From contig CAVZRO010000005.1 in assembly GCA_963777625.1 (NCBI GenBank), positions 124,001-188,000 on the forward strand: 64,000 bases of DNA, written 5' to 3'. Source of the DNA: DATDIC01 sp963777625 (GTDB lineage Bacteria > Pseudomonadota > Alphaproteobacteria > Acetobacterales > Acetobacteraceae). Shown here piece after piece: positions 1 to 8,217 of the stretch. The notes under the pieces were generated by a model. The model was not told the DNA's origin and did no database searches. It was given only the letters and a program-made list of their open reading frames with translations. The position numbers were made by a program, and so were the translations under genes. Positions within the stretch are counted from its first letter, which is position 1. The number at the start of each line of letters is the position of its first letter.

Positions 1-2255
1 GCGGTAGCGGTGGCGACGCGGTCGGTGCTAACGGCGCTACGCCTTATGTCGCCGGCGCTGGCGGGATAGGCAAGATCACGGCGGCGAACGCTACGACTTC
101 TGGCGCCGGCACCGCGAGCACCACCGTACAGGGGACCGGCGGCCCCGGCGGTAAAGGCCATGCGGGTTCCGGTACGGTCGGCGCAAAAGGCGGCGCGGGA
201 GGTGCCGAGACCATCACAAACGTCGCTAAGGGTTCGACAGTCGGTGGCACGCTCGACCTTTATCAGAATGCTTATGGCGGCAAGGGCGGTGACAGTGAGG
301 ACGCCACCGTGGGCAGCGCCGGCGGAGGCACGTCCAGCCTCACGCTGACCGATACCACGAGCAGTTCCGTCCTGGTGCAAACTATCGGTCAGGGAGGCGC
401 CGGAGGCAGCGGGGAGGCCGGGGGTAGCGGAGGTACCGGTAAGGCAACGACAACGCTGACCTCGAGTGGTACTGCGACCGGCGAGGGTACCGGGACGGGC
501 GGCAATGGTGGTGCGGCCAACGAATACAACAGCGTTGCCGGCAATGGTGGCAAGGGCGGCACCGGTACCGCAGCAGTCACTGTGACCACCACCAACACTA
601 CCGACGCTGCCTACGCTCAGGCCTCGGCGGCCGGTGGCAACGGTGGCGCCGCGTATGGTGCCGGCAAGGCAGGTGGCGCCGGTGGCGCGATCTCCGGCAG
701 CAAGGCCTCCGCCACAGCAAACGCCGGGAACGCGACTGCCAAGATTTATGGCCTCGGCGGTGGCGGCGGTTACGGCAATAGCGGCGCCAAGGGAGGCAAC
801 GGCGGGACCGTTACGCTGACCAATCTGGCGAGCGCGACCAGCTCTGGCGGTACCGATCAGCCTTCTTGAGCAGTCCACAGGCGGCGCAGGCGGCGGTAGC
901 GCCAGCTCCACCGCCGGCGTCGGCGGTGCAGCCACGACCAGCCTGACCGACACCACGATCGACACCGGCAGCCTCGACGGCACGACCAACGCATACGGCG
1001 GTACCGGCGGCGGCAGTAGCGTCACTGGGGCACTCGGCGGGGCGGCAACGGATGCACTCACCCTCAACGGCGACGGTACGGTCAATGGAAGTGCCAACGC
1101 CCAGGGCGGCAACGGCGGCAGCTCCTCCAGTGGTACCGGCGGCGCGGGTGGCAAGGGGACGGTCACTGAAACTGCTGCGACAGCGACCGGCATCGGCGCA
1201 GCCAACGCAACTGGTACCGCTATCGGCGGCAATGGCGGCGCGGGCACGACGGGTGGGGCCGGCGGCACGGCGACATCGACGGTGACAGCCGATGCTTCCG
1301 CCGGTACAGGCCAAGCGCATGCCAACGCCTATGCGACCGGCGGCACCAAGGGCGGCTCCTCCACACTGGCTGCGGCCACGCCGACCGCAGTGGCCGAGAC
1401 AAACGGTGGCGCCTTCGGACAAGCCTCTGCCCAAGGCAATGGAGGCAGCGGCACGGCAAAAGGCACGGCAACGACCAAGGGCACCATCAGTACGGGCGGC
1501 TCGACATTGACGATCAACAGTCTGACTGCGATCGCCTCGGCGCCGGTTTCTGGTGTAACCACTGCCGTCGCCCGCTCCGTCAATGGTAGCGCCTATGGCG
1601 CGGATTTCAGCTACAACTCGGAAGCCTATGCTGCCGGTGGCGCCAAGTTCGGCAGTCTCGGGCCGAACGTCGGCGCGGTGTTCAACGCGTCCAGCACGTT
1701 CGTGTTCGGCAGCGGCGCCATGAGTGCGGTTGCGAATTCCAGCACCTCGACCACCTACATCAGCTCGGTCGAATGGAACGTCAACACCAGCACACTGCCG
1801 AACGGTTCGGGGCATGATCTCGACCTGGGCCTGGTTAATGCATCGACTGACGGAACCGGGTTCAGCAGCCTGATATTCTCGGTGTCTGAGGATGGCGTGA
1901 GCCAGCTCAGCAAGACTTTCACCTCGGCCAGCGCGGCGAATACGTATTTCACCGACGACCTAGTTGAATCTTGGCCTGTGGGCGTCTGGTTCAACGCTGG
2001 ACGTGCTGGTGTCGTTCTCGGAGACGGTATCGGGAAGCGGCAACGGCTACGGTGTCAATTATCTGGTGGGTGTCGATCCGCCGAGTGGGGGGCGGCCACA
2101 CGTTCGGACCGCGTGCACCTGTGCCCGAGCCCACCACAGCCTCCGTCTTCGGCCTCGGCCTGCTTGGACTGGGCTGGTCGAAGCTGCGACGCCGTTCTCG
2201 ACCACCGCACGCCGCCGATAGTGCAGCACGCCGCGGACACGGATCGGGGACCTAA
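1..2255 (+). pseudogene. PEP-CTERM Gly/Ala/Thr-rich repeat protein, 5'-truncated by window edge, three frameshifts
   Basis: A low-complexity secreted repeat protein, probably surface or extracellular and anchored through a PEP-CTERM sorting signal. The frame opens at position 3 and runs to a stop at 867. The coding sense continues in the +1 frame from about 850, moves to a second frame near 1962 and to a third near 2090. Reading across these shifts gives a continuous match to the paralogue at 20491-25603, including the segment GGSASSTAGVGGAATT. The last frame ends VPEPTTASVFGLGLLGLGW then SKLRR, a textbook PEP-CTERM tail (PEP motif, hydrophobic helix, basic end), with stop at 2253-2255. The missing N-terminus lies outside the window. 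The identity as a PEP-CTERM protein is solid. Whether the three shifts are decay or assembly indels is open. Confidence 0.8.
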
Positions 2256-2409
2256 TTAGAGCACGATCGCTGGCGGCAGATTCGCCAGGAAGCGTTGAAA
2301 CTACGCCCTCAGACAAATAATTCTTGAGCATGAGTCTCCATCCGGACGCGATCATGCTCCGGAGCGCCGGGCATTGCCGGAGGCCGCAGGCCGACCAACC
2401 TGTTGATCG

Positions 2410-3096
2410 ATGATCCCGTGCGCGCCATTGACAATTCCACCCCACACCCGGCTGCGCGTGGTCGGTGACGTGCATGGTGACGCCGCCGCTTTCGCCTATG
2501 CTGCCGCCACTGATCGCTTCGTCATCCAACTCGGTGATCTGACGGATTACGGCCCGCGCAGCGCCGAGGTGCTTTCGCTCATGTTCCGCCTAATCGACGA
2601 AGGGCGCGGGCTGTTCCTGCTGGGCAATCACGAGCACAAGCTGGCGCGCGCGTTGGCGGGCCATTCTGTCAGGCCGGAGCCCAACCTGGAACAGACGCTC
2701 GCCCAGCTCGACGAGACGACGCGCGGGCGGACGCTGGCCGAGATATCCCGCGCGCCTGCCTGGCTGCGACACGACGACGCGCTGTTCGTGCACGGCGGAT
2801 TCCACTCCGACATGCTGGCCGGTCCGCCGCCGGAAATCGGCACCGGTCGGGCGCACGGCGCGGTCGCGCGGGCAATCTTCGGCGAGCCGACCGGCCGGAT
2901 CCAGCCGGACGGTTATCCCGAGCGCAGCATCCGCTGGGTGGACCGGATCCCGCCGGGCCTGACTGTCTATTGCGGCCATGATCGCCGGAGCACGAACGGG
3001 CGCCCCTATGTGCGGCACGGCGCGCATGGCGGCACGGCGATCTTTCTGGATACCGGCGCCGGCAAGGGCGGGCATCTGTCGTGGATCGACCTGTAG
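2410..3096 (+). CDS. PPP-type metallophosphatase (calcineurin-like phosphoesterase)
   Basis: A 228-residue cytoplasmic phosphoesterase with the full set of PPP-family metal-binding motifs in order: GDVHG (about residue 20), GDLTDYGPRS (about 42), GNHEHK (about 73), HGGFHSD (about 122) and a late GHDRR (about 195). These ligate two metal ions in the family. Family members dephosphorylate phosphoproteins or Ap4A; the substrate cannot be read from sequence. No signal peptide or membrane segment is visible. It follows the PEP-CTERM pseudogene after about 150 bp and precedes sixA by 58 bp in the same orientation, so a phosphatase pair operon is plausible. The start is an ATG at the expected position ahead of the first motif. 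Confidence 0.88.
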   Translation: MIPCAPLTIPPHTRLRVVGDVHGDAAAFAYAAATDRFVIQLGDLTDYGPRSAEVLSLMFRLIDEGRGLFLLGNHEHKLARALAGHSVRPEPNLEQTLAQLDETTRGRTLAEISRAPAWLRHDDALFVHGGFHSDMLAGPPPEIGTGRAHGAVARAIFGEPTGRIQPDGYPERSIRWVDRIPPGLTVYCGHDRRSTNGRPYVRHGAHGGTAIFLDTGAGKGGHLSWIDL

Positions 3097-3154
3097 GGCG
3101 TGAGCTACGCCAGTACATGGGACAAGCCGGTCATCTCGTGCCACACTCCGCGAC

Positions 3155-3688
3155 ATGCGCCAGCTTCTCCTGTTGCGGCACGCCAAGGCGGCGCGCGACC
3201 TGCCGGGCGTCACCGACCGTGACCGACCGCTGACCGCGCGCGGCCGGCGCGACACGACGAACCTGCGCGCTGCCATGCGCGATTTCGGGCTGCTGCCGGA
3301 CCTGGTCCTGGTGTCGTCCTCCAGGCGAACGATGGAAACGCTGGAGGTGCTGGAACCATGGGACGATACGCCGCTGACCGAGGCGCTCGAACAGCTCTAT
3401 CTTGCTGACGCCAGGCAGATTCTCGGCGTGCTGCAAGACGTGCCGGAAACGGTGCGCGGCGTGCTGCTGATCGGCCACAATCCCGGACTGCATGAGTTGG
3501 CATCGCGGCTGGCTCGCGGCGCGACGACGGACGTGGCGCGGCGGCTCGCCGGCAAGTTCCCGACCGCCGCGCTGGCCGAATTTTCGGTCGCCGGGCCGTG
3601 GCACGAGCTGCAGCCGGGAAGCGCGCATCTGGTCAGGTTCTTGACCCCGGCGGAGCTTCGAAACGAAGGCGAACGGTCGCGCGGCTGA
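3155..3688 (+). CDS. sixA: SixA-type histidine phosphatase (phosphoglycerate mutase fold)
   Basis: A 177-residue member of the histidine phosphatase superfamily. The N-terminal LLLLRHAKA carries the RH catalytic motif. SSSRRTMETLE holds the second arginine, and LIGHNPGLHE supplies the second catalytic histidine. SixA removes phosphate from phosphohistidine on HPt domains or the PTS protein NPr in other bacteria; the local target is unknown. The length fits the family (about 160-175 aa). No membrane segments are visible. It is probably cotranscribed with the metallophosphatase just upstream. Confidence 0.88.
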   Translation: MRQLLLLRHAKAARDLPGVTDRDRPLTARGRRDTTNLRAAMRDFGLLPDLVLVSSSRRTMETLEVLEPWDDTPLTEALEQLYLADARQILGVLQDVPETVRGVLLIGHNPGLHELASRLARGATTDVARRLAGKFPTAALAEFSVAGPWHELQPGSAHLVRFLTPAELRNEGERSRG

Positions 3689-3895
3689 CCGGTTCGTGCC
3701 TTGCAACTGCCCTGGCAAGGCGCGGTGACGAAGTTCGCGATGAAACCACGCGTTGAAATCATGCGCGGCTGACGTGGCGCCGGTGCGGCACGTGTTCAGC
3801 GGTATCGCACTGCCGGAGATTTTTCCCTGCCGCACATCCTGGCCCGGGGGGAAGCCGAGATCGGCGGCTAAGAAGGTGCGGGATCTCCGGACCGG

Positions 3896-4201
3896 CGGCG
3901 GTCCTCGGCCGGGGCCATAGACCCGCAACACGATCACGTCGCCCGCGGTCTCATCGCGTCCGGTGTCGGGGATGACCCCATAGAGCGGCCCGGTACCCGC
4001 CGGTCGCAGGGCCAGCTCGCGGACGCCAGCGTGGTGGCCAACCGGCCAGAGGCAAGGATGCTCGCGCAGGCGCTCAACGCTGTCCCGGATCGCGGCCAGC
4101 CGACGCTAGGCCCTCGGTCCTGATCCTGGCTGGGTCAGCCAGAGGGTAGCTTCCTCAAGGTCGGCGAGCGCCTCGGGTGCATATATCAGTTCACGAGGCA
4201 C
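3896..4201 (-). pseudogene. ParE/RelE-type toxin remnant with internal stop codon
   Basis: Reading the minus strand from a GTG at 4201 gives a ParE/RelE-like start (ELIYAPEALADLEEATLWL), then an in-frame TAG at 4106-4108 after 31 codons. The same frame goes on with recognisable toxin-fold sequence (IRDSVERLREHPCLWPVG, HHAGVRELALRP, then GDVIVLRVYGPGR). No proper stop follows, and the frame stays open antisense into sixA. The GTG lies 19 bp beyond the stop of the partner antitoxin, the usual order for ParD-ParE operons. The family assignment rests on fold-level pattern recognition. Loss of function is supported by the stop codon and by the lack of a normal C-terminal end. The rest of the stretch from 3690 shows nothing else. 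Confidence 0.6.
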
Positions 4202-4219
4202 CGGAAACGCCGGGTCGGG

Positions 4220-4453
4220 TCAGCGCGACCGCGGATGGCGCGGGTAGGGCACCGGCAACGGATTGTCGGTGCCAAGGCTGTCGATCCACGCATTCACTTC
4301 GGCCGAGGTCGCGTAATAGCCGGCAGCGATCGAAGCCCGCGCGCGGGTAATACCTTCGGCTTCCCAGGCGAGGCGGCGCTGCCGCTCGGCCTCGGTCTCG
4401 ACGACCGGTTCGGCAACGGGGGTGGGCCGGGTCATGGGCTGAACATAGGCCAT
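4220..4453 (-). CDS. ParD-like antitoxin
   Basis: A 77-residue protein starting at ATG 4453 (MAYVQPMTRP). The frame is open further upstream, but that part looks non-coding. The C-terminal half (AEGITRARASIAAGYYATS, then AEVNAWIDSLGTD) matches the helical toxin-binding tail of small antitoxins found beside ParE/RelE toxins in alphaproteobacteria. The central acidic/basic stretch ETEAERQRRLAWEAE is typical too. The toxin gene immediately downstream is broken, so this may be an orphan antitoxin kept for anti-addiction or simply decaying. No ribbon-helix-helix DNA-binding part is obvious, so autoregulation is uncertain. Confidence 0.6.
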   Translation of the reverse strand: MAYVQPMTRPTPVAEPVVETEAERQRRLAWEAEGITRARASIAAGYYATSAEVNAWIDSLGTDNPLPVPYPRHPRSR

Positions 4454-4697
4454 TGCCGAGCGGTTTTGTAGCGTGACGTTGACGGCTGCTGCTGGCGGCG
4501 GCGGCACACTCGTGGCAGCCCGCCGAGGAGTTGGCAACTCACGCGCCCATGGTCTGCCGGAAGCCCTTCGGGTCGGCACCGCGGGTGCAATGGTGCATGT
4601 AAACCACCTGAATCGATGGCCCTCCAGGCATTTCCTCCAGCTAGTGCAGCCGCGGTTCATTGTCACTCTGCGCACACGCGGCTAGCCTGATTGGCCC

Positions 4698-5093
4698 ATG
4701 TCGCGCCGCTTCCTGCATCGCCCTGGTTTTCTGGGCCTGCTGATCGCCGGGATTGCCCTGCTGAGCCAGCTTGCGCTCGGGGCGATCCTGCCGGCGGATG
4801 ATGCGCTGGCTGGGCAAGCCGCCGCTTCATTCAATGCGGTCGCCATCTTCTGCGCCGCGCCGCAATCGCCGGATCACAACAAGAGCTCCAAGCACCGCCC
4901 GGCACCACCGGTGCTTTGCCCGGCCAGTACGACGCTGGCATTGCCGGGCGTCGTTCTGACACCGGCTCCCCTCCTGCCACCGCCGCCGGCCTCTGTCCTG
5001 TCGTCCGGCACGCGGGAAAGACCGCCGGGGCGCGGGCCACCCCCGCCGAGCGCGCGGGTCGGCGCACCCAGGGCACCCCCCTTCCCGGTCTGA
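4698..5093 (+). CDS. DUF2946-type small exported protein
   Basis: A 131-residue protein with an N-terminal hydrophobic segment (GLLIAGIALLSQLALGAILP) that can act as signal anchor. A mid-section with a cysteine pair (IFCAAPQ and VLCPAS) flanks a basic His/Lys stretch, and the C-terminus is Pro-rich. This layout fits DUF2946 proteins, which often sit in copper-resistance groups. CopC, CopD and SCO genes follow downstream, which supports a periplasmic copper role (inference). The ATG start has a weak upstream Shine-Dalgarno. The function of the family is not established. Confidence 0.6.
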   Translation: MSRRFLHRPGFLGLLIAGIALLSQLALGAILPADDALAGQAAASFNAVAIFCAAPQSPDHNKSSKHRPAPPVLCPASTTLALPGVVLTPAPLLPPPPASVLSSGTRERPPGRGPPPPSARVGAPRAPPFPV

Positions 5094-5161
5094 GATTCAT
5101 CGCGTCACGCCGCGCCCCTCGCGCGCCGGCGTCCGATTTCTCTCGCCGAAAGGAACATATC

Positions 5162-6076
5162 GTGTGCAACAAGTCAGCGGCCGCCGCGCTTGCCGGCGCG
5201 GGCCTGGCCGTTTTCACCGCTGCTCCGGTCGATGCTCATGTCGACGTCGGAGAACGCGTCTTCCCCGTCACCCTGACGTTCGATGATCCCGGTGTCGGCG
5301 ATGAGGCGACGCTGCCGCAGTTCGTGTACTCGCCTGGCGAAAGCGGCCAGAATCAGTACCAGCTTCAGTGGGAGTTCGATAAGACTATCACGCCCACCAC
5401 CGCCATCATCTACAACCAGGGTTGGGATGTGCTCCAACAGCCGGGGAGCAAAACCCGCACTGGTCTGAAGAACGTGGTCATCACCGGCAAGTGGCAATCA
5501 GTCACGATTCCCCGCACCGAGACTATCGTATCGCTCGGTATCATGCGCGAATTCGCCGGCGGTTATGCCACGCAGAGCATCGGTGGCGATGCCACCGGCG
5601 CGACCTCGCCCACCATATACTTCGGTCAGGGCCTGGGCGCGCTGCCGATCGGCCTGCTGCGGCCGCTCGCGGTCACCGGTGAGTTGAGCTACAACATTCC
5701 CGACCGCCGGCTGAACTCAACGGGAGACAATGGCGGCCAGCCATTTTCGTGGAATGGTGGACTCTCGATTCAGTACAGCATTCCGTATCTACAGCAAAAC
5801 GTGAAGCATTTCGGCCTGCCGGGCTTTTTTGGCAGGCTGATCCCGCTGGTCGAGCTCAACTGGTATTCGCCGGCCGGCGCCCCGGCCCCCGACCTGCCCG
5901 AGACGCTGACCGTCGCGCCCGGCATCATCTACATGGGTGACACGTACCAGGTGGGGCTGGAGGCGATCATCCCCGCCAATAAAGCCGCCGGGCCGCATGT
6001 CGGTGCCATTCTGCAGGTGCACTTCTTCTTCGACGACCTGTTCCCGAACTCGATCGGCAAGCCGATCTTCCAGTGA
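5162..6076 (+). CDS. Exported protein of copper cluster, probable outer-membrane beta-rich protein
   Basis: A 304-residue protein starting at GTG 5162, chosen because an AAAGGA lies about eight bases upstream and a signal peptide (AAAALAGAGLAVFTAAPVDA) follows directly. The mature part has alternating hydrophobic/polar beta-strand stretches and many Gly/Asn/Tyr turns. It ends VGAILQVHFFFDDLFPNS, then a terminal GKPIFQ, reminiscent of outer-membrane barrels ending in an aromatic residue. No enzyme motif is visible. It lies 19 bp upstream of copC in one direction, so it is likely part of the copC-copD-sco transcript. I do not recognise a named family. A role in metal export or sensing is only contextual. 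Confidence 0.6.
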   Translation: MCNKSAAAALAGAGLAVFTAAPVDAHVDVGERVFPVTLTFDDPGVGDEATLPQFVYSPGESGQNQYQLQWEFDKTITPTTAIIYNQGWDVLQQPGSKTRTGLKNVVITGKWQSVTIPRTETIVSLGIMREFAGGYATQSIGGDATGATSPTIYFGQGLGALPIGLLRPLAVTGELSYNIPDRRLNSTGDNGGQPFSWNGGLSIQYSIPYLQQNVKHFGLPGFFGRLIPLVELNWYSPAGAPAPDLPETLTVAPGIIYMGDTYQVGLEAIIPANKAAGPHVGAILQVHFFFDDLFPNSIGKPIFQ

Positions 6077-6095
6077 TGCGCAAAGGACGGTACCC

Positions 6096-6458
6096 ATGAA
6101 AACAATTCGCACCATCACACTCGCGGCCGGCTGCGCTCTGCTGGCGTCACCGGCGTTCGCGCACGCGTTTCTCAAGACGGCCAGCCCGGCCGTCGGCAGC
6201 ACCGTGTCGCAACCACCCAGCCAGGTACTGATCAATTTCACCGAAGCAGTGGAGCCGCGGTTCAGCACCATCACGGTACAGACCGCGCAAGGCGCGCAGG
6301 TGCAAACCGGCAAGCCGCATCTGGTGGGAGGCGACGCGCATCTGGCCGTCGCGCTCAAACCCCTGCAACCCGGCACTTACACCGTGATCTGGCACGCGAC
6401 CGCGACCGACACGCACAAGACGGAGGGCAAGTTCACCTTCACCGTGGCGCCGCAATGA
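6096..6458 (+). CDS. copC: Periplasmic copper-binding protein CopC
   Basis: A 120-residue CopC. The signal peptide (LAAGCALLASPAFA) is followed at once by the mature N-terminus HAFLKTASPAVGS. Its first residue, a histidine, is the amino-terminal copper ligand of the family. The late ATATDTHKTEGKFTF supplies the other Cu(II) ligands (Asp and His). The cupredoxin-like beta-sandwich length is normal. AAAGGA precedes the ATG by eight bases. CopC carries copper in the periplasm and usually works with CopD, which follows after about 25 bp. Confidence 0.93.
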   Translation: MKTIRTITLAAGCALLASPAFAHAFLKTASPAVGSTVSQPPSQVLINFTEAVEPRFSTITVQTAQGAQVQTGKPHLVGGDAHLAVALKPLQPGTYTVIWHATATDTHKTEGKFTFTVAPQ

Positions 6459-6482
6459 TGGAACCGCGTCGGTCCGGGCGGG

Positions 6483-7454
6483 GTGTCGCATGTTGAGTCT
6501 CCGCGGATCCTGATCGGCGCGATGCCGGTCTTCGCCCCTGACGGCGGCCCCGCGCTGGTTCTTGCGCGTGGGCTTGCCGTCGCCTTCCTGCTCTCGGTTT
6601 CGGGCACGCTCGCGTTCCGCACGCTGGTTGTTCCACGCGCTCTCCAGCGCATGACGCCGGTCGTCGTTGGTGAAATCGAGCACGGATTGAAACTCTGGCT
6701 GCGTGTCAGCGCCGCTGGTGCTGTCCTTGGGCTGTTTGCCTGGCTCGTCGGCGTCACCGCGGGGATGGCTGCCCCGCAGGTGCTGAACGAGTGGCCGGGC
6801 GATGTGTGGGCCGTGCTGTCCGGCACCAGCTTCGGGCACGTGTTGCTGGCGCAACTGATGTTGCTTGCCGCGACGGTGGTTGCGCTGGGCAGGCATCCGG
6901 ACATCGGCCGGTGGCGCATCGCGCTGGTGACGGGTTCGATGGCCGTCATCGCGCAGGTCGGGCACGGCCATGCCTATGCGATGGCAACCTCGGTGAGCGT
7001 GCTTGAAATTTCCGAGCTGCTGCATCTGTGGGCTGCCGGCGCGTGGCTGGGAGGACTCGTGCCGTTGCTGCTCGTGGTGCTGGTGGCGCCGCCGGCGTCG
7101 GCCGCGCTCGCCGCGCGATGGTTCTCCCCACTCGGCAAGATCTGTGTCGTGTTGCTGGCGGGGACGGCCGTCGTGCAGGGGGTGGTGCTGGTCGGCAGCG
7201 TCACGGCATTGCTGCACACCGCTTACGGCTGGGTCGCGTTGTTGAAACTGTGCCTGTTCGGGGTTCTGCTGGGGTTCGCGCTGGTCAATCGCTACCGGCT
7301 CGCGCCGGACTTGCGCGGATCGGACCCCCGCGCGGCCCGTCGGCGGCTGCTTGTCAGCCTCGTGCTGCAGACCGGCGCCGGTGTTTTGATTGTGCTCGCC
7401 GCTGCATTGCTCGGCCAACTGCGTCCGGGCATGGACATTGGGATGCTGGGTTAA
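6483..7454 (+). CDS. copD: Copper resistance protein CopD, inner-membrane
   Basis: A 323-residue polytopic membrane protein with about eight hydrophobic segments spread along the length. Conserved His-rich loops are seen at IAQVGHGHAYAMATS and LEISELLHLWAAGAWLGGL, matching the CopD core (the HLWAAGAWLGG element is diagnostic). Family members are thought to move copper across the inner membrane with CopC. The start is uncertain: GTG 6483 is the longest, ATG 6522 is an alternative. It is coupled to copC upstream and to the SCO gene after nine bases downstream. Confidence 0.9.
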   Translation: MSHVESPRILIGAMPVFAPDGGPALVLARGLAVAFLLSVSGTLAFRTLVVPRALQRMTPVVVGEIEHGLKLWLRVSAAGAVLGLFAWLVGVTAGMAAPQVLNEWPGDVWAVLSGTSFGHVLLAQLMLLAATVVALGRHPDIGRWRIALVTGSMAVIAQVGHGHAYAMATSVSVLEISELLHLWAAGAWLGGLVPLLLVVLVAPPASAALAARWFSPLGKICVVLLAGTAVVQGVVLVGSVTALLHTAYGWVALLKLCLFGVLLGFALVNRYRLAPDLRGSDPRAARRRLLVSLVLQTGAGVLIVLAAALLGQLRPGMDIGMLG

Positions 7455-7463
7455 GGGCTGGAC

Positions 7464-8090
7464 ATGGCGGGACGGCGTGCCGAGAAACGACGCAAGACGA
7501 TCCGCAAGGCGAACGTGGCGGTGGCCGGCGCGGCGCTTTGTCTGTTGCTGCTCGCCGGCTTTGGTGTCTGGCTGATCGGCGGAACGCGGCCGACCGGCCT
7601 GCCCGGCATCGGAGGTCCGTTCACGCTGACACAGGACAACGGTCGCGTCGTCACGCAGCGCGATTTCAGCGGCAAGTATCTGCTGATTTATTTCGGCTAC
7701 ACGTCATGCCCCGATGTATGCCCGACAACGCTGAGCACGATTGCCGATGCGATGCATATTCTGGGGTCTCGGGCTGACCGGCTACAGCCGGTTTTCATCA
7801 CCGTGGACCCGAAACGCGATGTGTCGGCCACAGTCCGCGATTACGTCAGGAAGTTCAGTCCCGATATTGTCGGCCTCAGCGGAACGCCGGCGCAAATTCG
7901 CACCGTGGAGAAGGAATACCACATCACCAGCATCGTTCGCCCGAGCTCCAGAGGGTCGGATAGTTACACAGTGGATCACACGGCGGTATTGTTCCTCATG
8001 GCACCAGATGGCCACTGTGTCGGCGTTTTCCCGGCGATGGGATCGGACGTTGAACTCGCCAACAAGCTGGCCGCGTATCTCGGATCGTGA
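7464..8090 (+). CDS. SCO1/SenC copper chaperone (thioredoxin fold)
   Basis: A 208-residue protein with one N-terminal transmembrane anchor (VAVAGAALCLLLLAGFGVWL) and a periplasmic thioredoxin-like domain. The copper-binding CxxxC is in YFGYTSCPDVCPTTL and the distal histidine in YTVDHTAVLFLM. FITVDPKRDV is a further SCO signature. SCO proteins deliver copper to, or reduce thiols of, the CuA site of cytochrome oxidase. Here it closes a copper operon with copC and copD, so delivery of imported copper to respiratory oxidases is likely (inference). An AAGGG precedes the ATG by about eight bases. Confidence 0.92.
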   Translation: MAGRRAEKRRKTIRKANVAVAGAALCLLLLAGFGVWLIGGTRPTGLPGIGGPFTLTQDNGRVVTQRDFSGKYLLIYFGYTSCPDVCPTTLSTIADAMHILGSRADRLQPVFITVDPKRDVSATVRDYVRKFSPDIVGLSGTPAQIRTVEKEYHITSIVRPSSRGSDSYTVDHTAVLFLMAPDGHCVGVFPAMGSDVELANKLAAYLGS

Positions 8091-8123
8091 TGGCGGATGG
8101 TAGTTGCATGTGGGGCGGTTTGG

Positions 8124-8143
8124 ATTCCCGCTTTCGCGGGAAT
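8124..8143. repeat. Short palindromic interspersed element
   Basis: A perfect inverted repeat, ATTCCCGC-TTTC-GCGGGAAT, between sco and the convergent valS, followed by TGACGA. A degenerate copy is at 15849-15868 near the intron. It could act as a weak transcript end, but no T-run follows, so it is called an interspersed repeat. Confidence 0.6.
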
Positions 8144-8217
8144 GACGAGAGGGGGCAGGGGATGAGAGAGGGGGCGACAGGGGATGACGAGGCGTGGGAA
8201 TGACGAAGGGCGGAGGC

